Shown here in pieces: positions 11,105 through 21,454 of a stretch of 64,000 bases of DNA. Within the stretch, counting starts at the first letter, position 1; every line of letters starts with the position of its first letter. Origin of the DNA: Paulinella micropora (lineage: Eukaryota > Cercozoa > Imbricatea > Euglyphida). The notes beneath the pieces were generated by a model. That model was not told where the DNA came from. It saw only the letters and a program-made list of their open reading frames with translations, and did no database searches. The stretch covers positions 407,762 through 471,761 of the forward strand of contig BJOX01000162.1 in assembly GCA_009731375.1 (NCBI GenBank), read 5' to 3'. The position numbers were made by a program, and so were the translations under genes.

Positions 11105-11455
11105 AACGAATATAAATATAGATATAGATATAGATATAGATATAGATATAGATATAGATATAGATATGGATATGGATATGGATATGGATATGGATGTAGA
11201 TATGGATATAGATATGGATATAGATATGGATATGGATATGGATATGGATATGGATATAGATATAGATATAGATATGGATATAGAGATAGAGATAGAGAAA
11301 GAGACAGAGATAGAGATAGAGAGATAGAGAGGTAGAGAGGAAGAGAGGTAGAGAGGTAGAGAGATAGAGAGATAGATAGAGAGGTAGGTAGAGAGGTAGA
11401 GAGGTAGAGAGGTAGCGAGATAGCGAGATAGGGACGTAGAGAGGTAGAGAGAGGT
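11105..11455. repeat. (GATATA)n/(GATATG)n and (GAGATA)n arrays
   Basis: Hexanucleotide tract 11110-11300 in which GATATA and GATATG blocks alternate, grading into GAGATA and AGAGAGGT units to 11455. No gene. Confidence 0.9.
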
Positions 11456-11660
11456 TACTACACCACCCAGATTTCCGGGTTCTGGGTGTGAAAATGGCAC
11501 CACAGGCCAGGCTTTTCAGGAAGCAAACCCAGAAAGTGGCCCCAGAAACCCAGATTTCGGGGTTCTGGGTGTGAAAGTGGCCACCACAGACTAGGCTTTT
11601 CAGGAAGCAAACCCAGAAAGTGGCCCCAGAAGCCCGGAATTCTGGGTGGTGTAGAACGCG
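11456..11660. repeat. ~75-110-bp dispersed repeat, CCAGAAAGTGGC family
   Basis: Tandem units contain GGTTCTGGGTGTGAAA, GGCCAGGCTTTTCAGGAAG and CAAACCCAGAAAGTGGCCCC. The same family recurs at 21128-21330 and 22556-22790 in the opposite orientation, also in two to four units and next to hexanucleotide tracts. Function unknown. Confidence 0.7.
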
Positions 11661-11877
11661 ACTACGTCATGCTAGTCATATAGCCTTCCTCTTCCTCATT
11701 ATGTTCTGCCTGTTCTTGTGTTTAACCGGCTTGCTGTATCAAATGCTAATGGTATGCATGTGATGCTGGGCTATGCTAATCTTCCTCTTCCTCGTTGCGT
11801 TCTGCCTGGTCTTGTGTCTGGCTAGCTTGATGGATAAAATGCTATGGTATGTAATGCGATGCTGCTCGTGTGCTAAC
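11661..11877 (-). repeat. Two partial copies of exon E (donor side)
   Basis: Copies around 11683-11735 and 11775-11830 repeat the exon's 3' half (minus-strand sense ASQTQDQAERNEEEE in one; a TAA interrupts the other) together with a common stretch upstream (ATACCATAGCATTT-like). The donor GT is lost in both (AT or GC after GAGGAAG). Confidence 0.5.
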
Positions 11878-11984
11878 CTTCCTCTTCCTCGTTGTTTTCT
11901 GGTTGTTCTTGTGTTTGGCTTGCTTTAGGGGGCTGCCTCTTCCATTTGGATGGTTCCCTTTGCGGTTCGGAGGAATTGAACCAG
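11878..11984 (-). CDS. Exon-like segment E of minus-strand gene 1
   Basis: The acceptor CTCCCTCTGTTCCAG (a (CT)n polypyrimidine tract) is followed by 107 bases and the donor GAGGAAG|GTTAGC. The frame entered in phase 2 is open and reads WFNSSEPQREPSKWKRQPPK then ASQTQEQPENNEEEE, a basic-to-acidic low-complexity segment. It ends in phase 1, which fits exon L. In phase 0, which would follow exon D directly, it reads LVQFLRTAKGTIQMEEAAP and stops at 11925. So either an exon is missing between D and E (the 309-N gap 12077-12385 lies there) or this is the last coding exon. I favour the first because the copies and exon L fit the acidic frame. Confidence 0.45.
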
Positions 11985-12385
11985 CTGGAACAGAGGGAGA
12001 GAGAGAGAGAGATAGAGAGGGGGGGGGGGTAGAGGAGGAGGAAGGGGAAAGAGTGAGCAGCTCAGCCCCTTGCCCCNNNNNNNNNNNNNNNNNNNNNNNN
12101 NNNNNNNNNNNNNNNNNNNNNNNNNNNNNNNNNNNNNNNNNNNNNNNNNNNNNNNNNNNNNNNNNNNNNNNNNNNNNNNNNNNNNNNNNNNNNNNNNNNN
12201 NNNNNNNNNNNNNNNNNNNNNNNNNNNNNNNNNNNNNNNNNNNNNNNNNNNNNNNNNNNNNNNNNNNNNNNNNNNNNNNNNNNNNNNNNNNNNNNNNNNN
12301 NNNNNNNNNNNNNNNNNNNNNNNNNNNNNNNNNNNNNNNNNNNNNNNNNNNNNNNNNNNNNNNNNNNNNNNNNNNNNNNNNNNNN

Positions 12386-12425
<40 letters not shown>

Positions 12426-12436
12426 AGAGAGAGACA

Positions 12437-12468
<32 letters not shown>

Positions 12469-12551
12469 GATAGATAGATAGACAGATAGCACGACGGACG
12501 GCAACATGTGGCCAGCTTTCCGGGAAACCACCGTAAATTATGTATATATGC

Positions 12552-12594
<43 letters not shown>

Positions 12595-12609
12595 CATGTA
12601 TATATAATA
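11985..12609. repeat. Microsatellites around a 309-base gap
   Basis: GA/G-rich tract, Ns at 12077-12385, poly-A to 12421, GAAA and TATG/ATAT hexamers to 12625. A donor-side fragment of the exon D family (GGCAACATGTGGCCAGCTTT) sits at 12500-12535. No gene is visible. Confidence 0.8.
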
Positions 12610-13120
12610 TATATATATATATATACCGGGAAAGTTTTGCTTTCCCTGACGTAAAGTTATGACCTTATCTTTGTCTGGCCCGGACATACCAGGACGGCAA
12701 AATGTGGCCAGCGTTCCGGGAAAACCGTAAATTACCGGAAAGGTTTTGCTTTCTCACGCAAAGTTATTACCTTATCTTTGTCTGGACCGGATATACCGGA
12801 CGGCAAAATGTGGCCAGCGTTCCGGGAAACCACCGCAAATTACCGGAAAAGTTTTTGCTTTCCTGACGTGACGTTATGACTTTATCTTTGTCTGGACCGG
12901 ACATACCAGATAGACAGACAGATAGCGGGACGGACGGCAAAATATGGCTAGCTTTCCGGGAAACCACCGCAAATTACCGGGAATTTTTTGCTTTCCCTGA
13001 CGTAAAGTTATTACCTTATCTTTGTCTGGACCAGACATACCAGACATACCAGGATGATGTGGCCAGCTTTCCGGGAAACCACAGCAAATTACCGGGAAAG
13101 TTTTTGCTTTCCTTCTAGTA
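12610..13120 (-). repeat. Tandem ~113-bp repeat carrying partial copies of exon D (donor side)
   Basis: At least four units contain, on the minus strand, CCAGACAAAGATAAG|GT (exon D end plus donor) at about 12658-12695, 12767-12800, 12873-12910 and 13010-13052. Each is followed by intron sequence AAAGCAAAACTTTCCCGGTA and TTTCCCGGAAAGCTGGCCAC. They differ by substitutions and by one duplicated GACATACCA. Donor GT is retained in three of the four (the unit at 12873-12910 reads AAAG|TCATA). Confidence 0.65.
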
Positions 13121-13262
13121 AATCAATATTGGGAGGGCATTATCACGGGGAAACGCCCGAGGTTGAGTGGGAAAACCCCGAGCAGCCCGGCAGGGCCAGG
13201 CGAGGGGTTTTCCCACTCGACCGAGGGTGTTTCGACGTGATAATGCCCGACCAATATTGATT
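13121..13262. mobile_element. Foldback element, 142 bp
   Basis: A near-complete palindrome: AATCAATATTGG and GGGCATTATCAC on the left pair with GTGATAATGCCC and CCAATATTGATT on the right, and GAGTGGGAAAACCCC pairs with GGGGTTTTCCCACTC. There is no ORF. MITE-like; no target duplication could be fixed. Confidence 0.7.
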
Positions 13263-13268
13263 TTTCTG

Positions 13269-13550
13269 GGGTAAAATTCTGACGGCACCACGATTTCTGC
13301 CGGGGTCTAAAAAAAATTGAAAAAATTTAATATATATATATGTATAAATTGGAAAAAAAATTCCCAGTAAACGCCCTAGGGGTTTTCCCAAAGCTCTGGG
13401 GAACGCCCTAGGTGCTTTCCCAAAGTGGTAAACGCGTTTCCCAAAAAAATTTCGGAAACGCCCTTAGGGCGACCACTTTGGGAAAACCCCTAGGTGGTTT
13501 GCTACCAGAAATTCCCGGCAGAAATCGTGGTGGCCGGAACGATTTTACCT
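13269..13550. mobile_element. Foldback element, ~280 bp
   Basis: Arms GGTAAAATTCTGACGGCAC...CACGATTTCTGCCGGG and CCCGGCAGAAATCGTG...GATTTTACC are inverted. The interior has a second inverted set (TTTCCCAAAG...CTTTGGGAAA, CCCTAGG). It is separate from 13121-13262 but abuts it, so two foldbacks are nested in or next to the exon D donor array. Confidence 0.65.
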
Positions 13551-13566
13551 AACGTAACGTTATGAC

Positions 13567-13629
13567 CTTATCTTTGTCTGGGCCGGACATCCCAGGATAG
13601 CGCGCCCACTGCGCTGCCAACGCACGCGC
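13567..13629 (-). CDS. Exon-like segment D of minus-strand gene 1
   Basis: Acceptor CGTCTCACTGCAG, 63 bases (21 codons, phase 0 to 0), donor GATAAG|GTCATA. It reads ARALAAQWARYPGMSGPDKD then K. Phase matches exon C upstream. An acceptor-side partial copy (GCGCGAGCAATTGCAGCGCT) lies upstream at 13697-13737, and four donor-side copies lie downstream (12658-13052). Product unknown. Confidence 0.5.
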
Positions 13630-13635
13630 CTGCAG

Positions 13636-13644
13636 TGAGACGTG

Positions 13645-13675
<31 letters not shown>

Positions 13676-14117
13676 TGTATGTATGTATGTATGTTAGGGC
13701 GCCCACAGCGCTGCAATTGCTCGCGCCTGCAGTGAGACGTGTATGTATGTATGTATGTATGTATGTATGTATGTATGTATGTATATTATGTATGTTATGT
13801 TTGTAAGTATGTAAGTATGTATGTATGTATGTGTATGTATGTATGTATGCATGTATGTATGCATGTATGTTTGTATGTTTGTATGTATGTATGTATGTAT
13901 GTATGTATGTGTGTATGTATGTACGTATGTTATGTATGTATGTATGCATGTATGTATGTATGTATGTATGTATGATATGTATGTATGTATGATATATGCG
14001 TATGTATGATTTATATGTATGTATGTATGTTTGTATGTATGTATGTATGCATGTAAGTATGTATGTATGTATATATGTATGATGGCGGCCCAGCGTGCTC
14101 GTACATACATACATACA

Positions 14118-14151
<34 letters not shown>

Positions 14152-14269
14152 CATACATACATACATATATACGTACATATATACATGACATTGATACATA
14201 CATACATACACACATACATACATACATACATACATACATACACACATATATACATACATACATACATGT

Positions 14270-14300
<31 letters not shown>

Positions 14301-14595
14301 CGTACATACATACATGACATTGATACATACATGACATTATTACATACATACATACAAACATACATACATACATACATACATACATACATACGTACATACA
14401 TACATGAGATTGATATGAGATTGATACATACATACATACATACATACATACATACACACACACATACACACAAACATACATACATACATACATGCATGCA
14501 TACATACATACATACATACATACACACGTACATGCATACATACGTACATACATACATACATACATACATACATACATACATACATACATACATAC
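13636..14595. repeat. (TATG)n/(CATA)n array with one exon D acceptor-side copy
   Basis: TATG on the plus strand to about 14080, then CATA to 14595. The switch in strand of the repeat occurs at a unique 20-base joint (ATGGCGGCCCAGCGTGCTCG). The acceptor-side copy of exon D is at 13697-13737. The tract end GTATGT (minus) at 14595-14590 is the donor of exon C. No gene otherwise. Confidence 0.8.
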
Positions 14596-14649
14596 CTCAC
14601 GCAAGCTCTGTGTGTAGGACTCTTCCGCAGCTTTTTTTTCTTCTTCCGC
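14596..14649 (-). CDS. Exon-like segment C of minus-strand gene 1
   Basis: 54 bases, 18 codons, phase 0 to 0: [18 protein letters not shown]. The acceptor AATAAAAG sits at the end of a (CTAT)n tract; the donor GAG|GTATGT is the first repeat unit of the (GTAT)n tract. Phases match B and D. Four acceptor-side copies lie upstream; only this copy has the CGTGAG end and donor. The reading is short and charged, so codon sense alone is weak. Confidence 0.45.
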
Positions 14650-14738
14650 CTTTTATTACATAGATAGTTAGATAGATAGATAGATAGATCGATCGATCAA
14701 TCGATCGATCCATCGATCCATCGATCGATCGATCGATC

Positions 14739-14775
<37 letters not shown>

Positions 14776-14855
14776 CAAGCTCTGTGTGTAGGACTCTTCC
14801 GCAGCTTTTTTTCCCTCTTCCGCCTTATATTACATAGATAGGTAGATAGATAGAT

Positions 14856-14909
<54 letters not shown>

Positions 14910-14913
14910 TATC

Positions 14914-14946
<33 letters not shown>

Positions 14947-15092
14947 CAAGCTCTGTGTGTAGCACTCTTCCGCAGCTTTTTTTTCTTCTTCCGCCTTTTA
15001 TTACATAGATAGATAGATAGACAGATAGATAGATAGATAGATAGATATGTAGATAGATAAATAGATAGATAAATAGATAGATAGATGATAAG

Positions 15093-15135
<43 letters not shown>

Positions 15136-15219
15136 GTAGATAGATAGATAGATAGGTAGATAGATAGATAGATAGATAGATAGATGGAGATAGAGATAGA
15201 TAGATAGATAAATAGATAA

Positions 15220-15262
<43 letters not shown>

Positions 15263-15277
15263 GATAGACAGACAGAC

Positions 15278-15315
<38 letters not shown>

Positions 15316-15390
15316 CAAGCTCTGTGTGTAGGACTCTTCCGCAGCTATTTATTCCTCTTCCGCCTTTTATTACATAGATAGGTAGGTAGG

Positions 15391-15433
<43 letters not shown>

Positions 15434-15487
15434 TTGGATAGATGGATGGATAGACAGACAGAGAGACAGAGACAGACAGACAGACAT

Positions 15488-15567
<80 letters not shown>

Positions 15568-15628
15568 TTGGAGGATAGATGGATGGATAGACAGACAGAC
15601 AGACAGAGAGACAGACAGACAGACAGAC

Positions 15629-15702
<74 letters not shown>

Positions 15703-15711
15703 GTAGATAGG

Positions 15712-15758
<47 letters not shown>

Positions 15759-15816
15759 CAAGCTCTGTGTGTAGGACTCTTCCGCAGCTTTTTTTTCCTC
15801 TTCCGCCTTTTATAAC

Positions 15817-15864
<48 letters not shown>

Positions 15865-15867
15865 CTA

Positions 15868-15929
<62 letters not shown>

Positions 15930-15952
15930 GGATAGATAGATAGATAGATAGA
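14650..15952 (-). repeat. Four acceptor-side copies of exon C separated by (GATA)n
   Basis: Copies of CAAGCTCTGTGTGTAGGACT + CTTCCGCAGC + CTTCCGCCTTTTATTACATA start near 14776, 14947, 15316 and 15758, each followed by 100-380 bases of GATA/GACA tract. They carry 1-4 differences each. All lack the exon's last two codons and its donor. Confidence 0.8.
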
Positions 15953-16366
15953 TGAGATATCGACTAATGCCAGAAAAAAGGAGCTTCTGATTTCGTCAAC
16001 CAAGGAAGTCTGTGGGTAAAGTATTGCCAGCTAAGCCGTGATGTTTGCACGGAAGGGACTGATACAGGCGATACCAAATCTCCCTAGTACCAGGCGGGGC
16101 CAGGGCTCGTTCCATAAGCGCCCCTTGCAGATCGAGCTCCCACCTCCATTACAGAGGACCCAGTAAGCAGATGGAGTTTCGAGACTGTTCGACAGTCTAG
16201 TATAAACCGACAGAGCACTGTGGGTTTTATTCCGGGCTCAACAAGCGAGAAAGGGCACCCTGAGGGAACAGGATTGTGCTTCCTGTCGCTATTTCGGCAT
16301 GTGACTTATAGGCGTATGGCTAGGCACACATAAGGCACCCCACCACGGGCCCAGCACACCCACAAT
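15953..16366 (-). mobile_element. (TATC)n-tailed retroposon, copy 1
   Basis: Minus-oriented, 5' truncated. It ends in GTCGATATCTCATC followed by (TATC)n, as do all copies in the window. The body includes CTGGCCCCGCCTGGTACTAG and GGTATCGCCTGTATCAGTCC. This copy lacks AACCCGATGC present in the others. No recognised protein. Confidence 0.8.
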
Positions 16367-17726
16367 ATAGATAGAGATAGAGATAGATAGATAGATAGAT
16401 AGATAGACAGACGGATAGATAGATAGATAGGTTCATTGATTAATTCATTGAGTATGCATGTGTATTTATCTACCATTTTCTGTGCTGCTGCTGCTTCTTG
16501 TTCCTCATTGGAGAGCTTCCGATGTTTATGTATGTATGCATGTATGTATGTATGTCCGTACGTACGTATGTATCTATGTATGTATGCATGTATGTATGTA
16601 TGTATGTATGTATGTATTTATGTATGTATGTATGTATGTATGTATGTATGTATGTATGTGCGTATGTATGTATGTATGTGTGTATGTATGTATGTATGTA
16701 TATGTATAGACAAAGGCCCTTGCTTCTTCTTGTTCCTCCTTGGAGGGGAATCAGGTGTGTATGTGTATGTATGTATGTATGTATGTATGTATGTATGTGT
16801 AAAGACAAAGGCCCTTGCTTCTTTTTGTTCCTAATTGGAGGGGAATCAGGTGTGTATGTATGTATGTATGTATGTATGTATGTATGTATGTATGTATGTA
16901 TGTATGTATGCATGTATGTATATACATATGTATGTATGTATGTATGTGCGTATGTATGTATGTATGTGTGTATGTATGTGTGTATGTGTATAGACAAAGG
17001 CCCTTGCTTCTTCTTGTTCCTCCTTGGAGGGGAATCAGGTGTGTATGTATGTATGTATATATGTATGTTTGTATGTATGTATGTATGTATGTATGTAGGT
17101 GTACATGAACTTTTTTCTGTGCTGCTGCTTCTTCTTCTTCCTCCTTGGAGGGGAAGCAAGTGTGTGTGCGTGTGTATGTATGTATGTATGTATGTATGTA
17201 TGTATGTTATGTATGTATTTATTTATGTATATATGTATATAGTATGTATGCATCTATATAGCTACTTTTTTCTGTGCTGTTGCTTCTTCTTCTTCCTCCT
17301 TGGAGGGGAAGCAAGTGTGTGTGCGTGTGTGTGTATGCATGTATGCATGTATGTATGTTTGTATGTATGTATGTATGTATGTATGTATGTATGTATGTAT
17401 GTATGTATATATGTATATATGTGTGTATGCATCTATATAGCTACTTTTTACTGTGCTGCTGCTTCTTCTTCTTCATCCTTGGATGGGAAGCAAGTGTGTG
17501 TGTCTGTGTGTATGTATGCATGTATGCATGTATGCAAGTATGTATGTATGTATGTATGTATGTATGTATGTATGTATGTATGTATGTATATATGTATATA
17601 TGTATATATGTATGTATACATATCTATGCAGCTATCTTTTTGTGTGCTGCTGCTGCTTCGTCTTCCTCCTTGGAGGGGAATCAAGTGTGTATATATGTAT
17701 GCATGTATACATATCTATATAGCTAC
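16367..17726 (-). repeat. Eight donor-side copies of exon B separated by (TATG)n
   Basis: On the plus strand each unit is TGTGCTGCTGCTTCTTCTTC + CTCCTTGGAGGGGAA, then 60-200 bases of TATG/TGTG tract. Units start near 16475, 16715, 16805, 17000, 17110, 17270, 17450 and 17635. On the minus strand most read [18 protein letters not shown] in the exon B frame, but three have CAAGGGCCTTTG in place of the last codons and one has an in-frame TAA. Confidence 0.7.
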
Positions 17727-17800
17727 CTTTTTCTGTGCTGCTGCTTCTTCTTGTTCTTCATTTGAGGGCTTCAGCTCCAACTCGCCTGAGCCCTTATACC
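17727..17800 (-). CDS. Exon-like segment B of minus-strand gene 1
   Basis: Acceptor CTGTATATCTAG at the end of a (CTAC/CTAT)n tract; 74 bases entering in phase 1, reading [20 protein letters not shown] then AQKK; donor AAAAAG|GTAGCT. Phase fits A (ends phase 1) and C (starts phase 0). Two acceptor-side copies lie upstream, eight donor-side copies downstream. The plus strand is also open ([17 protein letters not shown] then stop) behind a pyrimidine tract, so strand is not proven by this exon alone. Confidence 0.45.
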
Positions 17801-17929
17801 CTAGATATACAGATAAGTAGATAGGTAGGTAGGTAGGTAGGTAGATAGGTAGGTAGGTAGGTAGGTAGGTAGGTAGGTAGGAAGGTAGGTAGGTAGGTAG
17901 GTAGATAGGTAGATAGGTAGGTAGGTAGG

Positions 17930-17969
<40 letters not shown>

Positions 17970-17982
17970 CAGATAGACAGAC

Positions 17983-18036
<54 letters not shown>

Positions 18037-18409
18037 GTAGATAGGTAGATAGGTAGGTAGGTAGGTAGGTAGATAGATCGCCTGAGCCCTTGTACCCTAG
18101 ATATACAGATAGGTAGGTAGGTAGGTAGGTAGGTAGGTAGGTAGATAGGTAGATAGATAGATAGATAGATAGGTAGGTAGGTAGGTAGGTAGGTAGGTAG
18201 GTAGGTAGATAGATCGCCTGAGCCCTCGTACCCTAGATATACAGATAGGTAGATAGGTAGGTAGGTAGGTAGGTAGGTAGGTAGGTAGGTAGGTAGATAG
18301 ATAGATAGATAGGTAGGTAGGAAGGTAGGTAGGTAGGTAGGTAGGTAGGTAGGTAGATAGATAGATAGATTGATAGATAGATAGATAGATAGATAGACAG
18401 ATAGATGAG
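17801..18409 (-). repeat. Acceptor-side copies of exon B in (TAGG)n/(TAGA)n
   Basis: TCGCCTGAGCCCTTGTACCC + TAGATATACAGATAGG occurs at 18078 and 18213, equivalent to the first ~20 bases of exon B plus its acceptor. The intervening tract mixes TAGG and TAGA. Confidence 0.75.
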
Positions 18410-18873
18410 ATATCGACTAATGTCAGAAAAAAGGAGCTTCTGATTTCGTCAACCAAGGAAGTCTGTGGGTAAAGTATTAACCCGATGCCCAGCTAAGCCG
18501 TGATGTTTGCACGGAAGGGACTGATACAGGCGATACCAAAGCTCCCTAGTACCAGGCGGGGCCAGGGCTCGTTCCATAAGCGCCCCTTGCAGAACGAGCT
18601 CCCACCTCCATTACAGAGGGCCCAGTAAGCAGATGGAGTTTCGAGACTGTTCGACAGTCTAGTATAAACCGACAGAGCACTGTGGGTTTTATTCCGGGCT
18701 CAACAAGCGAGAAAGGGCACCCTGAGGGAACAGGATTGTGCTTCCCGTCGCTATTTCGGCATGTGACTTATAGGCGTATGGCTAGGCACACATAAGGCAC
18801 CCCACCACGGGCCCAGCACACCCACACCATCCCCTAATTCTCTGTCTGTCGACAGATGGCACCCATTTCAAAA
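18410..18873 (-). mobile_element. (TATC)n-tailed retroposon, copy 2
   Basis: The longest single copy apart from 60656. It extends 5' through TCTGTCTGTCGACAGATGGC to a T/A-rich end before GATA. 3' end and tail as in the family. Confidence 0.85.
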
Positions 18874-18929
<56 letters not shown>

Positions 18930-18992
18930 TAGATAGATAGATAGATCCAGCTCGCCCAGGCATTGGAGATATGCATGTGTGTGTGTGTGTGT

Positions 18993-19031
<39 letters not shown>

Positions 19032-19037
19032 TGTGTG

Positions 19038-19128
<91 letters not shown>

Positions 19129-19528
19129 TTGAGAGAGAGAGAGAGAGAATGTGTGTGTGTGTGTGTCTGTGCGTGCTATGTATATAACCTGGTGATTGGT
19201 GGAAGAAAAAAAGCAAGAAAGAAGGAAAGAAGGAAGAAGGAAAGAAGGAAAGAAGGAAAGAAGGAAAGAAAGAAAGAAGGCAAAACGGAAAGAAAGAAAG
19301 AAAGAAAGAAAGAAGTAAAGAAAGAAGGAAAGGAAGGAAGGAAGGAAGGAAGGAAGGAAATAAAGCAAGAAAGGAAGAAGGAAAAACGTAAAGAAGGAAA
19401 GAAAGAAAGAAAGAAAGAAGGAAGGAAGGAAGGAAGGAAGGAAGAAAGGAAGGAAGGAAGGAAGGAAGCAATGAACGAAGGAAGGAAGGAAGGAAGGAAA
19501 GAAAGAAAGAAAGAAAGAAAGAAAGCAA
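18874..19528. repeat. GATA, GT, GA and AAGG microsatellites
   Basis: GATA to 18945, GT/GA to 19170, then AAGG/AAAG to 19525. A short island CCAGCTCGCCCAGGCATTGG (18947-18966) resembles the exon A donor region (CTGG|GTGAGCTGG). No gene. Confidence 0.85.
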
Positions 19529-19715
19529 CGCCAGCTCACCAGTTGTGCCATCTGTTTCAGGAGTTTCTGTGCTTTCCTTTCCTTCTTCGTAAGGAAGGAA
19601 GGAAGGAAGGAAGGAGGGAAGGAAGGAAGAAAGGAAGAAAGGAAGGAAGGAAGGAAGGAAGGAAGGAAGGAAGGAAGGAATGAAGGAAGAAAGAAAGAAA
19701 GCAAGGCCAGCTCAC
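19529..19715 (-). repeat. Donor-side copy of exon A in (AAGG)n
   Basis: 19531-19594 repeats the last ~60 bases of exon A with its donor (CAACTG|GTGAGC, one G shorter), reading KKERKAQKLLKQMAQL. It is followed upstream by (AAGG)n to 19700. Confidence 0.75.
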
Positions 19716-19827
19716 CCAGTTGTGCCATCTGTTTCAGGAGTTTCTGCGCTTTCCTTTCCTTCTTCGTTAGCTTGCGTTTCTTAACCGCGCCGCCCTCATG
19801 CTCTACTGACTCTGCTGCTGAGGCCTC
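19716..19827 (-). CDS. Exon A of minus-strand gene 1, basic helical segment
   Basis: The strongest exon of this gene. Acceptor TATCTGGCGCAG; 112 bases reading EASAAESVEHEGGAVKKRKL then TKKERKAQKLLKQMAQL; donor CTGG|GTGAGC. The acidic lead, KKRKL nuclear-localisation-like patch and KKERKAQKLLKQ helix are typical of nuclear or nucleolar proteins, but no family is recognised. Phase 0 in, phase 1 out, matching X and B. A donor-side copy lies downstream at 19531-19594. Confidence 0.65.
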
Positions 19828-19936
19828 CTGCGCCAGATACACACAACACACACACGACTGGGCAGCTATGTACCCGACGCGAATCAGCCGGCACCAAAAC
19901 AAATGAATGGCTGAGAGAAAATAGGCTAAAAAAGCA

Positions 19937-20231
19937 AGGAATTTTCGCATTCAGGACATTCACCTCACGCAAATATTTGCGTGAATTCCAAAAAAATTAT
20001 ATCAGCATCAACATCTAGTCTGGGGCTAGCCGCCCTGTCAATATGAGCTCCCAACTCCTCCTGGTTCACACAAACCATGATTTATTCCGATAGGGATGCG
20101 AAAAAAAAGAAGGAATTTGGCATTCAGGACACTGCCCTAACACAAATATTTGTGTGAATTCCAACAAAATCATAACAGCACCAAGATCGAGTCTGGGGCT
20201 AGCCAAACATAAAGCATGATTTATTCCGAAT
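19937..20231. repeat. Two-copy ~165-bp direct repeat
   Basis: GGAATTTTCGCATTCAGGAC... and GGAATTTGGCATTCAGGACA... begin two diverged copies sharing CAAATATTTGYGTGAATTCC, GTCTGGGGCTAGCC and CATGATTTATTCCGA. No ORF. Confidence 0.7.
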
Positions 20232-20725
20232 GCTCCGGCTCCCAAAGTTGTGCCATAAGGGTTGAAAGGCTGATTTTTTTTTTTTTTTTTTGGCTTCACA
20301 ACCTCAAATCAATTCGCAAGACATAGCAAACACTAACGTCAGATGTAGATATAGATATAGATATAGATATAGATATAGATATAGATATAGATATAGATAT
20401 AGATATAGAATATGGATATAGAATATGGATATGGATATAGATACGGATATAGATATAGATATAGATATAGATATAGATATAGATATAGATAGATATATCT
20501 TTAGCTTAGATATAGATATAGATATAGATACTGTCTGCATGCCCCCACCCGCCGCATGCAATCACACAAGAATGCATGCAAGACTTGCATGCACATCTTG
20601 CTTTACGAAGACAGGGAAGAAGGCAGGGAAGAAGGAAGGCAGAAAACAGCAGCATGATCTCGAATGCAGATACAGATGTATAATATAGATTGTTGTTGTT
20701 GTTGTTGTTGTTGTTGTTTTTGTTT

Positions 20726-20762
<37 letters not shown>

Positions 20763-20829
20763 CGTCGTCGTTAGTGTTGTTGTTTGTTGTTGTTGTCGTC
20801 GTTTTTGTTGTTGTTGATTGATGATGATC

Positions 20830-20861
<32 letters not shown>

Positions 20862-21127
20862 CTTGTTGTTCCGTCTGTTGTATGTATGTATGTATGTATG
20901 TATGTATGTATGTATGTATGTATGTATGTATGTATGTATGTTGTTCCGTCTGTTGCACGCACGATCCATACATACATACATACACACATACATACATACA
21001 TACAAACGTCCTCAAGAGCAGATTCAGTAAAGCATCAGGGCGGTGCCTTGTATTGCGTGCAATAATATACATGTCTTATATGTACACAAAACGGGAAATA
21101 GGTAAAGATACGTTAGGCGCCTTCTAC
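20232..21127. repeat. Hexamer, (GTT)n, (GAT)n and (TATG)n tracts with short islands
   Basis: Poly-T at 20274-20290, (GATATA)n 20345-20535, (GTT)n 20690-20815, (GAT)n 20820-20860, (TATG)n 20880-20940. The island TGTTCCGTCTGTTG occurs on both sides of the TATG tract. 21008-21046 (minus) reads HRPDALLNLLLRT between AG and GT, but its phase does not fit exons X and A. Confidence 0.7.
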
Positions 21128-21330
21128 ACCACAGGCTAGATTTCCCAGTTTCTGGGTCGATTCTGGGTTTGCTTCCCTGAAAAGCCTGGCCTGTGGTGCC
21201 ACTTGACCCGGAAATGGTCATTTTCTAGGTTTGCTTCCCTGAAAAACCTGGCCTGTGGTCCACTTGACCCAGAAATGGTCATTTCTAGGTTGGCTTCCCT
21301 GAAAAGCCTGGCCTGTGGTGCCACTTAGAG
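21128..21330. repeat. CCAGAAAGTGGC-family repeat, second site
   Basis: Three units with AAAGCCTGGCCTGTGGTGCC, inverse of the array at 11456-11660. Confidence 0.7.
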
Positions 21331-21454
21331 ATATAGATATAGATATAGATATAGATATAGATATAGAATATGGATATAGATATAGATATGGATTTTAGAT
21401 ATAGATATGGATTTTAGAATCCACTATATCTATATCTATATCTTTGGGCTGCAG

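Noticed and set aside
11925-13629. Direct D-E join ending in QMEEAAP and a stop
   Set aside because: Possible, but exon E's copies and exon L fit the other frame, and a gap lies between D and E; recorded only as an alternative.
19016-19700. GA/AAGG tract as a regulatory GAGA element
   Set aside because: It is one of many purine microsatellites; nothing marks it as regulatory.
21008-21046. Exon reading HRPDALLNLLLRT on the minus strand
   Set aside because: Enters and leaves in phase 2, which fits neither X nor A, and the donor GTTTGT is weak.
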